DNA from: Nonomuraea sp. PA05
GTDB taxonomy: Bacteria; Actinomycetota; Actinomycetes; Streptosporangiales; Streptosporangiaceae
Length of the DNA stretch: 64,000 nt
Direction of reading: 5' to 3'
Assembly: GCF_008086045.1 (NCBI RefSeq)
Contig: NZ_VSEY01000001.1
Coordinates: 496,001-560,000 of the forward strand
The notes under the pieces: generated by a model
Seen by the model: the letters and a program-made list of their open reading frames with translations, nothing else
The model's database searches: none
Told to the model about the DNA's origin: nothing
Program-made: the position numbers and the translations under genes
Shown: piece after piece, positions 49,678-58,748 of the stretch
Numbering within the stretch: the stretch's first letter is position 1
Layout of the letters: every line of letters starts with the position of its first letter

Positions 49678-52452
49678 ATGGCCTTGATCGAGCGCCAGGA
49701 AGAGCTGTCGAGCCTTGAGAGGCTCATCGCGGGCGCGGCGCTGGGCGAGGGCAAGATCGCCCTCGTCAGCGGCCCGTCGGCGATGGGCAAGAGCGCGCTG
49801 CTGGACGCCCTGGCCGAGCAGGCGATCGACGTGGGCGCCCTGGCGATCACGGCGACCGCGTCCAGGATCGAACAGGGCCTGCAGCTCGGCGTGCTGCGCC
49901 AGCTCATCCAGGACGCGCCGCTCGTCCCGGCGGAGCGCGAGCGCGCCGAGCGCCTGCTGGAGGAGGGCCGCAGGAGCGCCACCGAGCGCGCCGGCAGCGA
50001 GCTGCTCATGGAGGAGCAGGTCGTGCACGCGCTGATCACCGTGCTGCTGGAGCAGTCGGAGCGCTACCCGCTGGTCATCCTCGTGGACGACGTGCACCAC
50101 GCCGACCGGGCCTCGCTGATCTGCCTGGCCTACATGGCGCGCAGGGTCAGGGGCGCCAAGGCCGTGACGGTGTTCGCGCACAACGACGGCTACGCCCACG
50201 ACGACGTGTTCGGCACCGACGTGCTGCGCCTGCCGCACTGCCGGCGGCTGCGGCTGGCGCCGCTGTCGCGCCGGGGCGTGGCCGCGCTGATGGCGGGCCG
50301 GGTCGGCCTGGGCGCCGTGGACCGCTTCATCGACGAGTGGTACGCGCTCAGCGGCGGCAACCCGCTGCTGGCCGCCGCGCTGGCCGAGGACTACCGCGGG
50401 CTGCTGCGCACCGCCGACGCGCCGCCGTCCGAGCTGGTCGTCGGTGAGCAGTTCGACCAGGCCGTGCGCGAGTGCCTGCGGCGCGCCCATCCGCGTACGG
50501 CGCAGGTGGCGCAGGGGCTGGCGATCCTCGGCGCGCGCGAGGGGCTGGAGGAACTGCTCGGCCTGCCCGGCTTCGACGTCGGCAGGGAGCTGGACGCGAT
50601 GGCGGCCATCGGCCTGCTGGGCTCCGGCACGTTCCGGCACGAGGCCGTCAGGTCGGCCGTCCTGGCGGGCACCGAGCTGGACCGGCGCCGCGAGCTGTAT
50701 CGCGGCGCGGCCGAGCTCGCCTACACCAGGGGCCTGCCGCCGTGCGTCGTGGCGGACCTGCTGCTGCACGCGACCGGCGTCGACGCCTCCTGGGTGGTGC
50801 CCACGCTGGAGGAGGCCGCGATGATCGCCCTGCGCGAGGGCCGGGTCGAGGAGGCCATCTCCTACCTGAAGCTCGCCTGGCGCCAGTGCGCGGACGAGTC
50901 GCGCCGCGCCGAGATCATGACGATGCTCGTCCGCGCGCAGTGGCGGCTCAACCCCGCCGCGCCCGCGGGCCACCTCGACCTGCTCGCCGAGGCCATGACG
51001 AACGGCAGCCTGCGCGGCAGCGACGCCATCGTGCTGGCCCGCGCCCTGCTCTGGCACGGGCGGTTCGACGACGCCCGCGAGGTGCTCGACCGGCTGACCG
51101 GCGAGATGGACGCGGCGGACCACGAGACGCGCGCCGAGCTCCTGGTCACCCAGCTCTGGCTGCGCGCCACCCACCCGCCGCTCGTCGCCCGCACGCGTTA
51201 CCCGCGCAAGGCGGACGTGCTGGCCGGCATGGTGTCGGGTGCCGTCAGCAGGCGGATGGAGTCCACCCTGGCCCTGGCCGAGGTGGTCACGCGCGGCCCG
51301 CGCGAGTCCAGCCTGAGCACCGTCGAGCGCATCCTGGAGAGCACCCACCTGGACGAGATGTCCATGGACGTGGTGGAGAACTCGCTGCTCGCCCTCACCT
51401 ACGCGGGCCGCTGCGGCCGGGCCGCCCCGCTGTGCGACCAGTTCAGCGCGGAGGCCTCGGCCAGGCAGGCGCCGAGCAGGCAGGCCAGGCTGGCCGCGAT
51501 CCGCGCCGAGATCGCGATCAGGCAGGGCGACCTGCCCGCCGCCGAGCGGCACGCCCGCACCGCGCTGGAGACGATCCCGATGAGCAGCTGGGGCGTGGCC
51601 ATCGGCGGCCCGCTGGCCAGCATGATCAACGCGCTCACCGCGATGGGCCGCCACGACGCCGTGCGCGAGTACCTCGACCGCCCGGTGCCCAAGGCGATGT
51701 TCCAGACCAGGTACGGCCTGCACTACCTGCACGCCCGCGGCCGGCACAACCTGGCCGCCGAGAGCTTCACCCTGGCCATCCACGACTTCCTGCGCTGCGG
51801 CGACCTGATGACGACCTGGGGGCTCGACAACCCCTCGATGATCCCGTGGCGGGCCGACGCGGGGGAGGCGTGCCTGCGCGTGGGCCAGGCGGAGGAGGCC
51901 ATGAACCTCATCGAGGCGCACCTGGCCGCCTGCGACCACGCCGCCCACCGCGCCAGGGGCATCGGCCTGCGCCTGCGGGCCGCCGGGGCCGAGCCGCAGC
52001 GCCGTCCCGCCCTGCTCAGGCAGGCCACGGAGTACCTGCAACTGGCCGGCGACAGGTACGAGCTGGCCAGGGCGCTGTCCGACCTGGCGGAGGCGTACGA
52101 CGCGCTGGGCGACGGCAGGCGCTCCCGCACCATCGCCGGCCGGGCGCTGGCGGCGGCGGAGGAGTGCCGGGCCACCCCGATGATCAGCGCGCTGAGCCGG
52201 GCGACGGAGGCGGACGACGTGCCCGCGCCACTGCCCGCGCCGCTGTCCGAGGCGCTGATCGAGGCGCTGAGCGAGGCCGAGCGGCGAGTGGCGGCCCTGG
52301 CGGCGGCGGGATACGCCAACCACGAGATCGCCGACAAGCTGTACATCACGGTCAGCACGGTTGAACAGCACCTCACCAGGACCTATCGCAAGCTGCACAT
52401 CACCGGCCGCGCCGACCTTCCCCTGATCCAGGAGTTCGGCGACCGGCCCTGA
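49678..52452 (+). CDS. Large ATP-binding LuxR-family (LAL) regulator
   Basis: This 924-aa LAL/MalT-type regulator has a Walker A motif GPSAMGKS (32-39), Walker B LVILVDDVHHAD, a long helical middle region, and a C-terminal LuxR helix-turn-helix, AERRVAALAAAGYANHEIAD followed by KLYITVSTVEQHLTRTYRKL. LAL proteins commonly activate antibiotic gene clusters. The gene is 16 bp after the leuA homologue in the same direction. Together with the SARP it is one of two regulators visible, so either could bind the 16-bp elements. No direct link can be read from sequence. Confidence 0.93.
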   Translation: MALIERQEELSSLERLIAGAALGEGKIALVSGPSAMGKSALLDALAEQAIDVGALAITATASRIEQGLQLGVLRQLIQDAPLVPAERERAERLLEEGRRSATERAGSELLMEEQVVHALITVLLEQSERYPLVILVDDVHHADRASLICLAYMARRVRGAKAVTVFAHNDGYAHDDVFGTDVLRLPHCRRLRLAPLSRRGVAALMAGRVGLGAVDRFIDEWYALSGGNPLLAAALAEDYRGLLRTADAPPSELVVGEQFDQAVRECLRRAHPRTAQVAQGLAILGAREGLEELLGLPGFDVGRELDAMAAIGLLGSGTFRHEAVRSAVLAGTELDRRRELYRGAAELAYTRGLPPCVVADLLLHATGVDASWVVPTLEEAAMIALREGRVEEAISYLKLAWRQCADESRRAEIMTMLVRAQWRLNPAAPAGHLDLLAEAMTNGSLRGSDAIVLARALLWHGRFDDAREVLDRLTGEMDAADHETRAELLVTQLWLRATHPPLVARTRYPRKADVLAGMVSGAVSRRMESTLALAEVVTRGPRESSLSTVERILESTHLDEMSMDVVENSLLALTYAGRCGRAAPLCDQFSAEASARQAPSRQARLAAIRAEIAIRQGDLPAAERHARTALETIPMSSWGVAIGGPLASMINALTAMGRHDAVREYLDRPVPKAMFQTRYGLHYLHARGRHNLAAESFTLAIHDFLRCGDLMTTWGLDNPSMIPWRADAGEACLRVGQAEEAMNLIEAHLAACDHAAHRARGIGLRLRAAGAEPQRRPALLRQATEYLQLAGDRYELARALSDLAEAYDALGDGRRSRTIAGRALAAAEECRATPMISALSRATEADDVPAPLPAPLSEALIEALSEAERRVAALAAAGYANHEIADKLYITVSTVEQHLTRTYRKLHITGRADLPLIQEFGDRP

Positions 52453-52499
52453 GCCTCCCCGCAGGGCATGCGGGAAGTTGCCGCCGCCCGCCCGCGCGG

Positions 52500-52724
52500 G
52501 TGATCGTCGATGGTATGGAACTGACCGTGGTCCGGGGCACGGCGACCCCGGACGAACTGGCGGCCATCGCCGTGGCCGTCGCCCGGTGCCTGGCACGCGC
52601 CGGAGGCGACAGGGAGACCCGATGGGCCGAGTCCGGCAGGCCGTCGCCGCGCGGGCCGCTGCCCCCCGCCGGGCCTGACGGCTGGCGGCTGAGCGGCTGG
52701 TCAGCCGGGCGCGATCTGTGGTGA
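52500..52724 (+). CDS. accE: Acyl-CoA carboxylase epsilon subunit (AccE-like)
   Basis: This small 74-aa protein has the epsilon-subunit design: an N-terminal LTVVRGTATPDELAAIAVAVARCLAR helix, a central RETRWAESGR and a C-terminal GPDGWRLSGWSAG tail with conserved Trp. AccE stabilises the biotin-dependent acyl-CoA carboxylase that makes malonyl- or methylmalonyl-CoA. Normally it is encoded beside the carboxyltransferase AccB/PccB, but here it stands alone. GTG 52500 or ATG 52515 are the candidate starts; neither has a good ribosome site. It could raise malonyl-CoA supply for PksE. The call rests on short similarity, so it is moderately certain. Confidence 0.65.
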   Translation: MIVDGMELTVVRGTATPDELAAIAVAVARCLARAGGDRETRWAESGRPSPRGPLPPAGPDGWRLSGWSAGRDLW

Positions 52725-52795
52725 TCGCCGCCGTTGCCCGAGATCAACTCCCGCCTCATATTGGGGGTGACGATCGACAACCGCGGAGGTCAGGC

Positions 52796-53713
52796 ATGAG
52801 CGAGACGGCGAGGGTCGAAGTACAGCCGACGGGCGCGCGGGCGCCCCGCAGGAGATGGCTGCTGGTCACGATGAGCTGCCTGGCGGGGTTCCTGCTCACC
52901 GTCGTGTGGTCGGCGAGCTTCGTCGACACCACCATCGGCGGCACCGTGACCGACACCCTGCTGGGCGAAGGGGCCGGTGAGCGGCCCATCGCGGGCGCGG
53001 TGGCCGGCGTCGTCTTCGCGTTCGTCAGCGGCCTGGCCGGCACGTTCACCGCCTGCAACATCGCGGTCTTCGGCGCGGTGGCGCCGCTGGTGTCGGAGGG
53101 CGGGCAGGCCAGGCGCCTGCTGGCGCCGCTGGGCTGGCTGGCCCTGGGCATGACCGCCGTGTCGGCGCTCTACGGCGCGCTCGTCGGCGCCGTCGGCGTC
53201 GCGATGCCGCAGTTCTCCACCGCCCAGAACGTCGCCGGCGTCCTGTCGGCGCGCAGCGTCCAGTCGATGGTCGTCTTCGGCGTCATCGGCCTGGCCATGC
53301 TCTACCTGGGCCTGGCCGCGATCGGCCTGGTGCCCGACCCGTTCGCCCGCGCGCCGCGCGCCCGCCTGGTGTTCCTGGGCGCGCTGGTCGGCGGGTTCCT
53401 CATCGGCCGTCCCTTCCCGCTGTTCCGCCACCTGTTCAGGCACGCGGCGGAGAGCGGCAACCCGCTGTACGGCGCGGCGGCCTTCACCCTGCAGTCCCTG
53501 GGCAACGTCGTCCTCATGGCGGTGCTCTTCCTGCTCGTGGCGAGGTTCGGCGGCGGCCTGCGGCGCTGGCTGCAGGCCAGGCCCGGCCGCGTCGCCGCGG
53601 TGACCGCGGCCACCCTGATCGTGGCGGGCGTGTTCACCTTCCTGTACTGGGACCTGCGGCTGCTGGCCCGCAGGGAGATCATCCCCTGGTACCCCGTAGC
53701 GCCGTGGTCCTAA
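52796..53713 (+). CDS. Multi-pass membrane protein, enediyne-associated
   Basis: This 305-aa protein has about seven predicted membrane helices (first at 20-42, last near 275-295). A segment AGVVFAFVSGLAGTFTACNIAVFGAVAPL slightly recalls the CcdA/DsbD family, but the paired Cys of that family is missing. I do not recognise a firm family. It has a GGAGG ribosome site and is 10 bp before the first DUF1702 gene, so it is part of the warhead cassette operon. A redox or transport role at the membrane, together with UnbU, is possible. It may be a cluster-specific member of the enediyne E-protein set. Confidence 0.7.
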   Translation: MSETARVEVQPTGARAPRRRWLLVTMSCLAGFLLTVVWSASFVDTTIGGTVTDTLLGEGAGERPIAGAVAGVVFAFVSGLAGTFTACNIAVFGAVAPLVSEGGQARRLLAPLGWLALGMTAVSALYGALVGAVGVAMPQFSTAQNVAGVLSARSVQSMVVFGVIGLAMLYLGLAAIGLVPDPFARAPRARLVFLGALVGGFLIGRPFPLFRHLFRHAAESGNPLYGAAAFTLQSLGNVVLMAVLFLLVARFGGGLRRWLQARPGRVAAVTAATLIVAGVFTFLYWDLRLLARREIIPWYPVAPWS

Positions 53714-53723
53714 GGAGACGACC

Positions 53724-54689
53724 ATGTCAACGTTGCTCGGCTCGCTGCGCAGGCTCGTCCTCGCCCCTTCCCTGGAAGCGGTGAGTTTCGCCGGGCGCGG
53801 CTTCCCCGGCGCGCCCTCGGCGGCGACGGCCCGGCTGGAGGCCATCCCCCAGGCCGTGGTGTGCGGCTTCGAATGGGGCATCGACGCGCGTGACCAGTGG
53901 GAGGTGGAGCGCAGGCTGGCCCTGGTGGACCCGGAGCAGCGCGGCTTCGCCTACGAGGGCGCCACGATGGCGTTCACGGTGCGCGACGTCATGCCGGGAG
54001 GGGGCGCCCACCGCACCCGCGACCTGCTGCTCGGCCCCGGGCAGCCGCACATCTTCCTGGCCTACATCGGCATCGGCTTCGCCATGGCCCGCCTGCCCCG
54101 GCCGCTGTGGAAGAAGGTGCTGCCCGACCTGTCCGGCACGCCGTACCATCCCACGATGAGCTGGCTGGCCGTGGACGGCTACGGCTTCGACCTGGCCTAC
54201 TTCCACACCCGTACCTGGGTGGAGGGGCAGCGGCAGCCGGACCCGTACCCGTGGCTGGGCGATCCCGGCTACTTCACCCGCGCGGCCGACCAGGGCGTCG
54301 GCCGCGCGCTGTGGTTCATCCACGGCGGGCGGGTGGCGGACGTGTCGGCGGCGGTGCGGGCCTTCGCCTCGCACCGGCAGCCCGACCTGTGGAGCGGCGC
54401 CGGCCTGGCCGCGACGTTCGCGGGCGGGTGCGACGGCGAGGGCCTGGACGCGCTGCGAGAGGAGGCGGGCGAGCACCGGGCGCACCTGGCGCAGGGGTCG
54501 GTGTTCGCGGTGAAGGCGCGCCATTACGCGGGATTCCTCCCGGCGCACAGTGAAGCGGCGGGCGCGGTGCTCACCGGCCTTTCCGTGGCCGATACGGTCG
54601 CGCTCGCCGACAGTACGGCGGATGAGGAATACGAAGTGTGGCGCGGTCGTATCCGCGCGCATTTCGCCACGGAAAAAGCCGGTCGCTGA
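53724..54689 (+). CDS. unbL: Enediyne biosynthesis protein UnbL/E4 (DUF1702), copy 1
   Basis: This 321-aa DUF1702 protein is of the size of UnbL/SgcE4 of the minimal enediyne cassette. Recognisable blocks are RRLVLAPSLEAVSFAGRGFP at the start, RGFAYEGATMAFTVRDVM (about 72-89), YIGIGFAMARLPR, VDGYGFDLAYFHTRTWVEGQ and DQGVGRALWFIHGG. No catalytic motif is evident. It is one of two tandem paralogues (second at 54837). The cassette unbL, unbV, unbU, pksE is conserved across enediyne clusters, though its precise chemistry is not established. AAGGAGACG precedes the ATG. Confidence 0.88.
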   Translation: MSTLLGSLRRLVLAPSLEAVSFAGRGFPGAPSAATARLEAIPQAVVCGFEWGIDARDQWEVERRLALVDPEQRGFAYEGATMAFTVRDVMPGGGAHRTRDLLLGPGQPHIFLAYIGIGFAMARLPRPLWKKVLPDLSGTPYHPTMSWLAVDGYGFDLAYFHTRTWVEGQRQPDPYPWLGDPGYFTRAADQGVGRALWFIHGGRVADVSAAVRAFASHRQPDLWSGAGLAATFAGGCDGEGLDALREEAGEHRAHLAQGSVFAVKARHYAGFLPAHSEAAGAVLTGLSVADTVALADSTADEEYEVWRGRIRAHFATEKAGR

Positions 54690-54769
54690 GCGAATCCCGT
54701 TCCTCCTGACCGGACGGGTGGCTCGACGCTGCGCTGAAAACGCCCCCTGAGCTGAGCAAATCCGGAGTT

Positions 54770-54784
54770 GTCCGACTGTCGGAC
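54770..54784. promoter_or_regulatory. Palindrome before the second unbL operon
   Basis: A perfect 7+1+7 palindrome GTCCGAC T GTCGGAC lies 52 bp before the TTG start, followed by the AT-rich CTAATTAGTAGGGGTTTAT. It looks like an operator with a promoter for unbL2, unbV, unbU and pksE. Confidence 0.5.
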
Positions 54785-54836
54785 CGGATGGGCTAATTAG
54801 TAGGGGTTTATCTGACCACAAGGTTGGAGGGCGATT

Positions 54837-55829
54837 TTGGCCAGTGTGTTGCGGTCACTGAGGAAGAAAATTCTGACGCCCCACATCCGGGAGACCACGC
54901 TCGAAAGGCGTGGTTTCCCGGTGAAGAACGCGGCGGCCAAAGAATTGCTGGAGACCGTCGGCGAGAGCTTTCTCGCCGGCTACGCCCACGCCGTCGAGGC
55001 CGGCAGCCTCGCCGAGGCCGAGCAGCGGCTCGAACAGGTGCCGGCGCGGTTCAAGGGCTTCGCCTACGAGGGCGCGGGCATGGGCTTGGCCGTCCTCGAC
55101 TGTATGGCCTTCTCCGACCTGCGCAGGACCCGGCAGTTCCTGAGCGGCGCGGGCGACAGGCACAACTACATGATCTACGTCGGGATCGGCTGGGCCATGG
55201 CGCGGCTGCCGCGCTTCCTGTGGCCGTCGAGCCGGCGGCTCGACCCGCTGCTGCTGTGGCTCGTGCACGACGGCTACGGCTTCCACCAGGCCTACTTCCA
55301 CACCCGGCGGTACGTGCACGAGCAGTACCAGGAGCCGCGCCTCTCCTGGCCCCCGGGCTACGAGAGCTACGCGGCCCGCGCCGTCGACCAGGGCATCGGC
55401 CGCGCACTGTGGTTCGTCGGCGGCACCGACGTGGACAGGGTCACCGCCCTGATCGACGGCTTCCCCGCGGCACGCAGGCCCGACCTGTACGCCGGGACCG
55501 GCCTGGCGGCCACCTACGCGGGCGGCGCTCCCGAGTCCGAGCTGCGCGAGCTGCGCCGGCGGGCCGGCGACCACGCGCCCCAGCTCGCCCAGGGCAGCGC
55601 CTTCGCCGCCGAGGCCAGGATCCGCGCCGACCTGCTGTGCCCGCACAACGAGCTGGCCGCGCAGGTGCTGTGCGGCACCAGCGCGCTGCGCGCGGCCACG
55701 CTGTGCCGGGAGACGCGGCCCTCCTCCCCGGAGGTGGCCGCCCAGCGACCCGGTGACCTGCCGGTCTACGAGACGTGGCGCGCGCGCATCGCCGACAGTC
55801 TTCACACCTTTGGAGGTGTTACCCCGTGA
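54837..55829 (+). CDS. unbL: Enediyne biosynthesis protein UnbL/E4 (DUF1702), copy 2
   Basis: This 330-aa protein aligns with copy 1 along its length: RKKILTPHIRETTLERRGFP, KGFAYEGAGMGLAVLDCM, IYVGIGWAMARLPRFLW, HDGYGFHQAYFHTRRYVHEQ and DQGIGRALWFVGG. It starts at TTG 54837, chosen because GGAGG lies 6 bp upstream and the sequence then matches the paralogue start (GTG 54846 is a fallback). A 147-bp gap with an operator-like palindrome separates it from copy 1, whereas it overlaps unbV (GTGA). It is thus the copy transcribed with unbV, unbU and pksE. It may be the canonical E4, with copy 1 a diverged duplicate, or the reverse. Confidence 0.88.
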   Translation: MASVLRSLRKKILTPHIRETTLERRGFPVKNAAAKELLETVGESFLAGYAHAVEAGSLAEAEQRLEQVPARFKGFAYEGAGMGLAVLDCMAFSDLRRTRQFLSGAGDRHNYMIYVGIGWAMARLPRFLWPSSRRLDPLLLWLVHDGYGFHQAYFHTRRYVHEQYQEPRLSWPPGYESYAARAVDQGIGRALWFVGGTDVDRVTALIDGFPAARRPDLYAGTGLAATYAGGAPESELRELRRRAGDHAPQLAQGSAFAAEARIRADLLCPHNELAAQVLCGTSALRAATLCRETRPSSPEVAAQRPGDLPVYETWRARIADSLHTFGGVTP

Positions 55830-57769
55830 CCGTAGTGGCCGCATGGCTGCGCAAGCAGCTCGCGGGCGTGATCGCCCTGGTCCTGATGATCGCCGTGTTC
55901 CTCGTGGGCCGCCCGACCTTCGCGTCGCAGGCCGACCGGGAGGAGCTGGCGGGCGCGTACGGCTTCGCGCCCATGAGCATCGCGATGCCGGGCGGGGCGG
56001 CCCAGCAGACGATCCGCAAGGTGAACAAGGCCTACAAGCACATCGACGCGTGGATCTCCTCGGTCGGCGCGGCCATCGCGATGAACGACCTCGACGGCAA
56101 CGGCCGTGACGACGACCTCGTCATCGTGGACACCCGCACCGACAAGGTGGTCGTCACCCCCGTCCCCGGCCAGGGCGCCGCCCGCTACCAGCCGTTCGAG
56201 CTGTCCTACGGCTCCTTGCCCACCGGCGAGGCCATGGCGCCCATGGGCGCGGTGCCCGCCGACTACAACCAGGACGGCCGCACGGACCTGCTGGTGTACT
56301 GGTGGGGCCGCACGCCGACGCTGCACCTGCGGCGCTCGACCGCGACCACGCTCGGCGCGGGCGCCTTCCACGCCACCGAGCTGGTGCCCGCCTCCCGCCG
56401 CGGTGAGCTGTGGAACAGCAACGTGGCGACGGTCGCCGACTTCGACGGCGACGGCAGGCCCGACATCTTCGTCGGCAACTACTTCCCCGACGGCAGCCCG
56501 ATCCTCGACAGCCGCGTCGACGGCGGCGTGGAGATGAACGACTCGCTGTCCAACGCCCTCAACGGCGGCAGGAACTACTTCTTCCGCTGGACGGCGGGCA
56601 CCTCAGGCGACCAGCCCACCGCGAGCTTCACCACGCTCGACGACGTGCTGCCGTCCGACCTGTCCACGGGCTGGGAGCTCGGCGCCACCTCGGTCGACCT
56701 GGACGGCGACACGCTGCCCGAGCTGATGCTGAACAACGACTTCGGCCACGACCACCTGCTCTACAACACCTCCAGGCCCGGCTCGATCTCCTTCACCCGG
56801 GTCCAGGCCGCCCGCGGCCCCGGCGTGCCCAAGTCCAAGATCCTCGGCAACGACTCGTTCAAGGGCATGGGCTCCGACGCCGGCGACTTCAACCACGACG
56901 GCATCTACGACTTCTTCGTCAGCAACATCACCACGCCGTACGGCATCCAGGAGAGCAACTTCCAGTTCATCTCCACCGCCAAGGACAAGGCCGAGCTGCG
57001 GACCCAGCTCAGGAACGGCGGCGCGCCCTGGCAGGACCTCAGCGCCGAGCTGCGGACCGCCTGGTCCGGCTGGGGCTGGGACCCCAAGATCGAGGACTTC
57101 GACAACGACGGCGAGCTGGAGATCGTCCAGGCCACCGGCTTCGTCAAGGGCGACGTCAACCGCTGGCCGCCGCTGCAGGAGCTGGCCGCCGCCAACGACC
57201 AGGTGACCAGCAACCCCAAGTCCTGGCCCAACGTCACCAAGGGCGGCGACATCGCCGGCAGCCAGTACCTGGCGTTCTTCGCGCCGGACGGCAACGGCCG
57301 CTACGCCAACCTGTCCGAGGAGCTCGGCCTGGCCGTGCCGGTGCCCACCCGCGGCATCGCGACCGGTGACGCCGACGGCGACGGCCTGCTCGACTTCGCC
57401 GTGGCGCGGCAGTTCGACGCGCCCGTCTTCTACCGGAACACCAGCACCTCCAAGGGCGCCTTCCTCGGCCTGCGGCTCACCCATGAGGATCCCGCCGCCG
57501 CGCCCGGCACCGGCTCGCCCGTGATCGGCGCGCAGGCCACCGTCGTCACCCCCGACGGGCGCACCCACGTCGGCCGCGTGGACGGCGGCAGCGGCCACTC
57601 CGGCAAGCGCGCGCACGCCATCCACCTCGGCCTGGGCCAGAACGTGACAGGGCCGCTGAAGGTGCACCTGACCTGGCGCGACCGCACCGGCCAGCCGCGC
57701 AGCCAGGATCTGCAGCTCACCCCCGGCTGGCACGCCGTCCAGCTCGGCACGTCCGCGAAGGAGAAGTGA
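55826..57769 (+). CDS. unbV: Enediyne biosynthesis protein UnbV/E5 (secreted FG-GAP/VCBS repeat)
   Basis: This 647-aa protein has an N-terminal membrane/signal segment (LAGVIALVLMIAVFLVGRPTF) and at least seven calcium-binding DxDxDGxxD-type loops: DLDGNGRDD, DYNQDGRTD, DFDGDGRPD, DLDGDTLPE, DFNHDGIYD, DFDNDGELE and DADGDGLLD. These mark a beta-propeller of FG-GAP/VCBS repeats. The C-terminal ASPIC-like region has GSPVIGAQATVVTPDGRTHVG. This size and plan fit UnbV/SgcE5. GTG 55826 overlaps the preceding stop and has GGAGG upstream. It is probably exported, although its role in core synthesis is unknown. Confidence 0.93.
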   Translation: MTVVAAWLRKQLAGVIALVLMIAVFLVGRPTFASQADREELAGAYGFAPMSIAMPGGAAQQTIRKVNKAYKHIDAWISSVGAAIAMNDLDGNGRDDDLVIVDTRTDKVVVTPVPGQGAARYQPFELSYGSLPTGEAMAPMGAVPADYNQDGRTDLLVYWWGRTPTLHLRRSTATTLGAGAFHATELVPASRRGELWNSNVATVADFDGDGRPDIFVGNYFPDGSPILDSRVDGGVEMNDSLSNALNGGRNYFFRWTAGTSGDQPTASFTTLDDVLPSDLSTGWELGATSVDLDGDTLPELMLNNDFGHDHLLYNTSRPGSISFTRVQAARGPGVPKSKILGNDSFKGMGSDAGDFNHDGIYDFFVSNITTPYGIQESNFQFISTAKDKAELRTQLRNGGAPWQDLSAELRTAWSGWGWDPKIEDFDNDGELEIVQATGFVKGDVNRWPPLQELAAANDQVTSNPKSWPNVTKGGDIAGSQYLAFFAPDGNGRYANLSEELGLAVPVPTRGIATGDADGDGLLDFAVARQFDAPVFYRNTSTSKGAFLGLRLTHEDPAAAPGTGSPVIGAQATVVTPDGRTHVGRVDGGSGHSGKRAHAIHLGLGQNVTGPLKVHLTWRDRTGQPRSQDLQLTPGWHAVQLGTSAKEK

Positions 57770-57773
57770 CGAC

Positions 57774-58748
57774 ATGGCAGACAAGGCGGTCACCATCAAG
57801 CCGGGTCACGATCCCAAGGTCATCACCGCGCTGCGCAGGTTCGCCATCTCCATCACGGTGTTCAACGTCCTCGGCTACACCTGGTTCGGCTTCGAACAGC
57901 CGTGGACCTGGCCCTTCGTGGCGCTGGCCACCGGCTACACCGTGGAGATCGTGCTGGAGGTCATCGGCGCCCGCTCCGAGGGCAGGGCGCCCAGGTTCCT
58001 CGGCAACGGGCCGCGCGGCCTCATGGAGTTCCTCCTGCCGGCGCACATCACCTCGATCGCCCTCAACATGCTGACCTACGTCAACGACCAGGTGCTGGTC
58101 ATGATGTTCGGCGTCGTCGTCGCCGTCGGCGCCAAGTGGGTGCTCAGAGCGCCGGTCCGCGGCCGGCTGCGGCACTTCATGAACCCCTCCAACCTCGGCA
58201 TCGCGGTGATCCTGCTCATCTTCCCGTGGGCCAGCATCGCGCCGCCGTACCACTTCACCGAGAACGTCGGCAACCCGATCGACTGGATCATCCCCGCCGT
58301 CATCATCGTCGGCGGCACCATGCTCAATGGCAAGCTGACCAACCGGATGTGGCTGATCGGCGCCTGGGTGGGCGGCTACGCGCTGCAGGCGATCGTGCGC
58401 GGGCTCCTCATCGACGACATCTCCATCCTGGGCGGCCTGTCGATGATGACCGGCGTCGCGTTCATCCTCTTCACCAACTACATGATCACCGACCCCGGCA
58501 CCACGCCGTCCAGGCCGCTGTCCCAGGTGGCCTTCGGCGGTGGCGTCGCCGTCGTGTACGGCCTGCTCATGGGCATGAACATCCCGTACGGGATCTTCTT
58601 CGCCACCGCGGCCGTCTGCCTGATCCGCGGCGGCTTCCTCTGGTCGCTGCACATCGTGGAGAAGGCCAGGGCGCTGGACGCCGCCAGGGTGACCGCGGCC
58701 GCCGCGCAGGCGGTCGCCGACTCACGCAGAGAGGTCGCGAAGGCATGA
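57774..58748 (+). CDS. unbU: Enediyne biosynthesis protein UnbU/E3 (RnfD-like membrane protein)
   Basis: This 324-aa protein has eight or nine membrane helices. The plan and the block RHFMNPSNLGIAVILLIFPWAS recall the RnfD/NqrB flavin-carrying subunits of electron-transport complexes; the loop DPGTTPSRP near the C-terminus corresponds to the region where RnfD carries FMN on a Thr. It is the UnbU/SgcE3 member of the warhead cassette. A redox function at the membrane is plausible but unproven. It starts 4 bp after unbV and overlaps pksE (ATGA). Confidence 0.92.
   Translation: MADKAVTIKPGHDPKVITALRRFAISITVFNVLGYTWFGFEQPWTWPFVALATGYTVEIVLEVIGARSEGRAPRFLGNGPRGLMEFLLPAHITSIALNMLTYVNDQVLVMMFGVVVAVGAKWVLRAPVRGRLRHFMNPSNLGIAVILLIFPWASIAPPYHFTENVGNPIDWIIPAVIIVGGTMLNGKLTNRMWLIGAWVGGYALQAIVRGLLIDDISILGGLSMMTGVAFILFTNYMITDPGTTPSRPLSQVAFGGGVAVVYGLLMGMNIPYGIFFATAAVCLIRGGFLWSLHIVEKARALDAARVTAAAAQAVADSRREVAKA

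Noticed and set aside
49636..52596. A 986-codon minus-strand frame opposite the LuxR regulator
   Set aside because: No recognisable domain; the plus frame has Walker A/B and a C-terminal helix-turn-helix.
57774..58748. RnfD of a respiratory electron-transport complex
   Set aside because: No other Rnf/Nqr gene is near, and order and size fit UnbU of the enediyne cassette.
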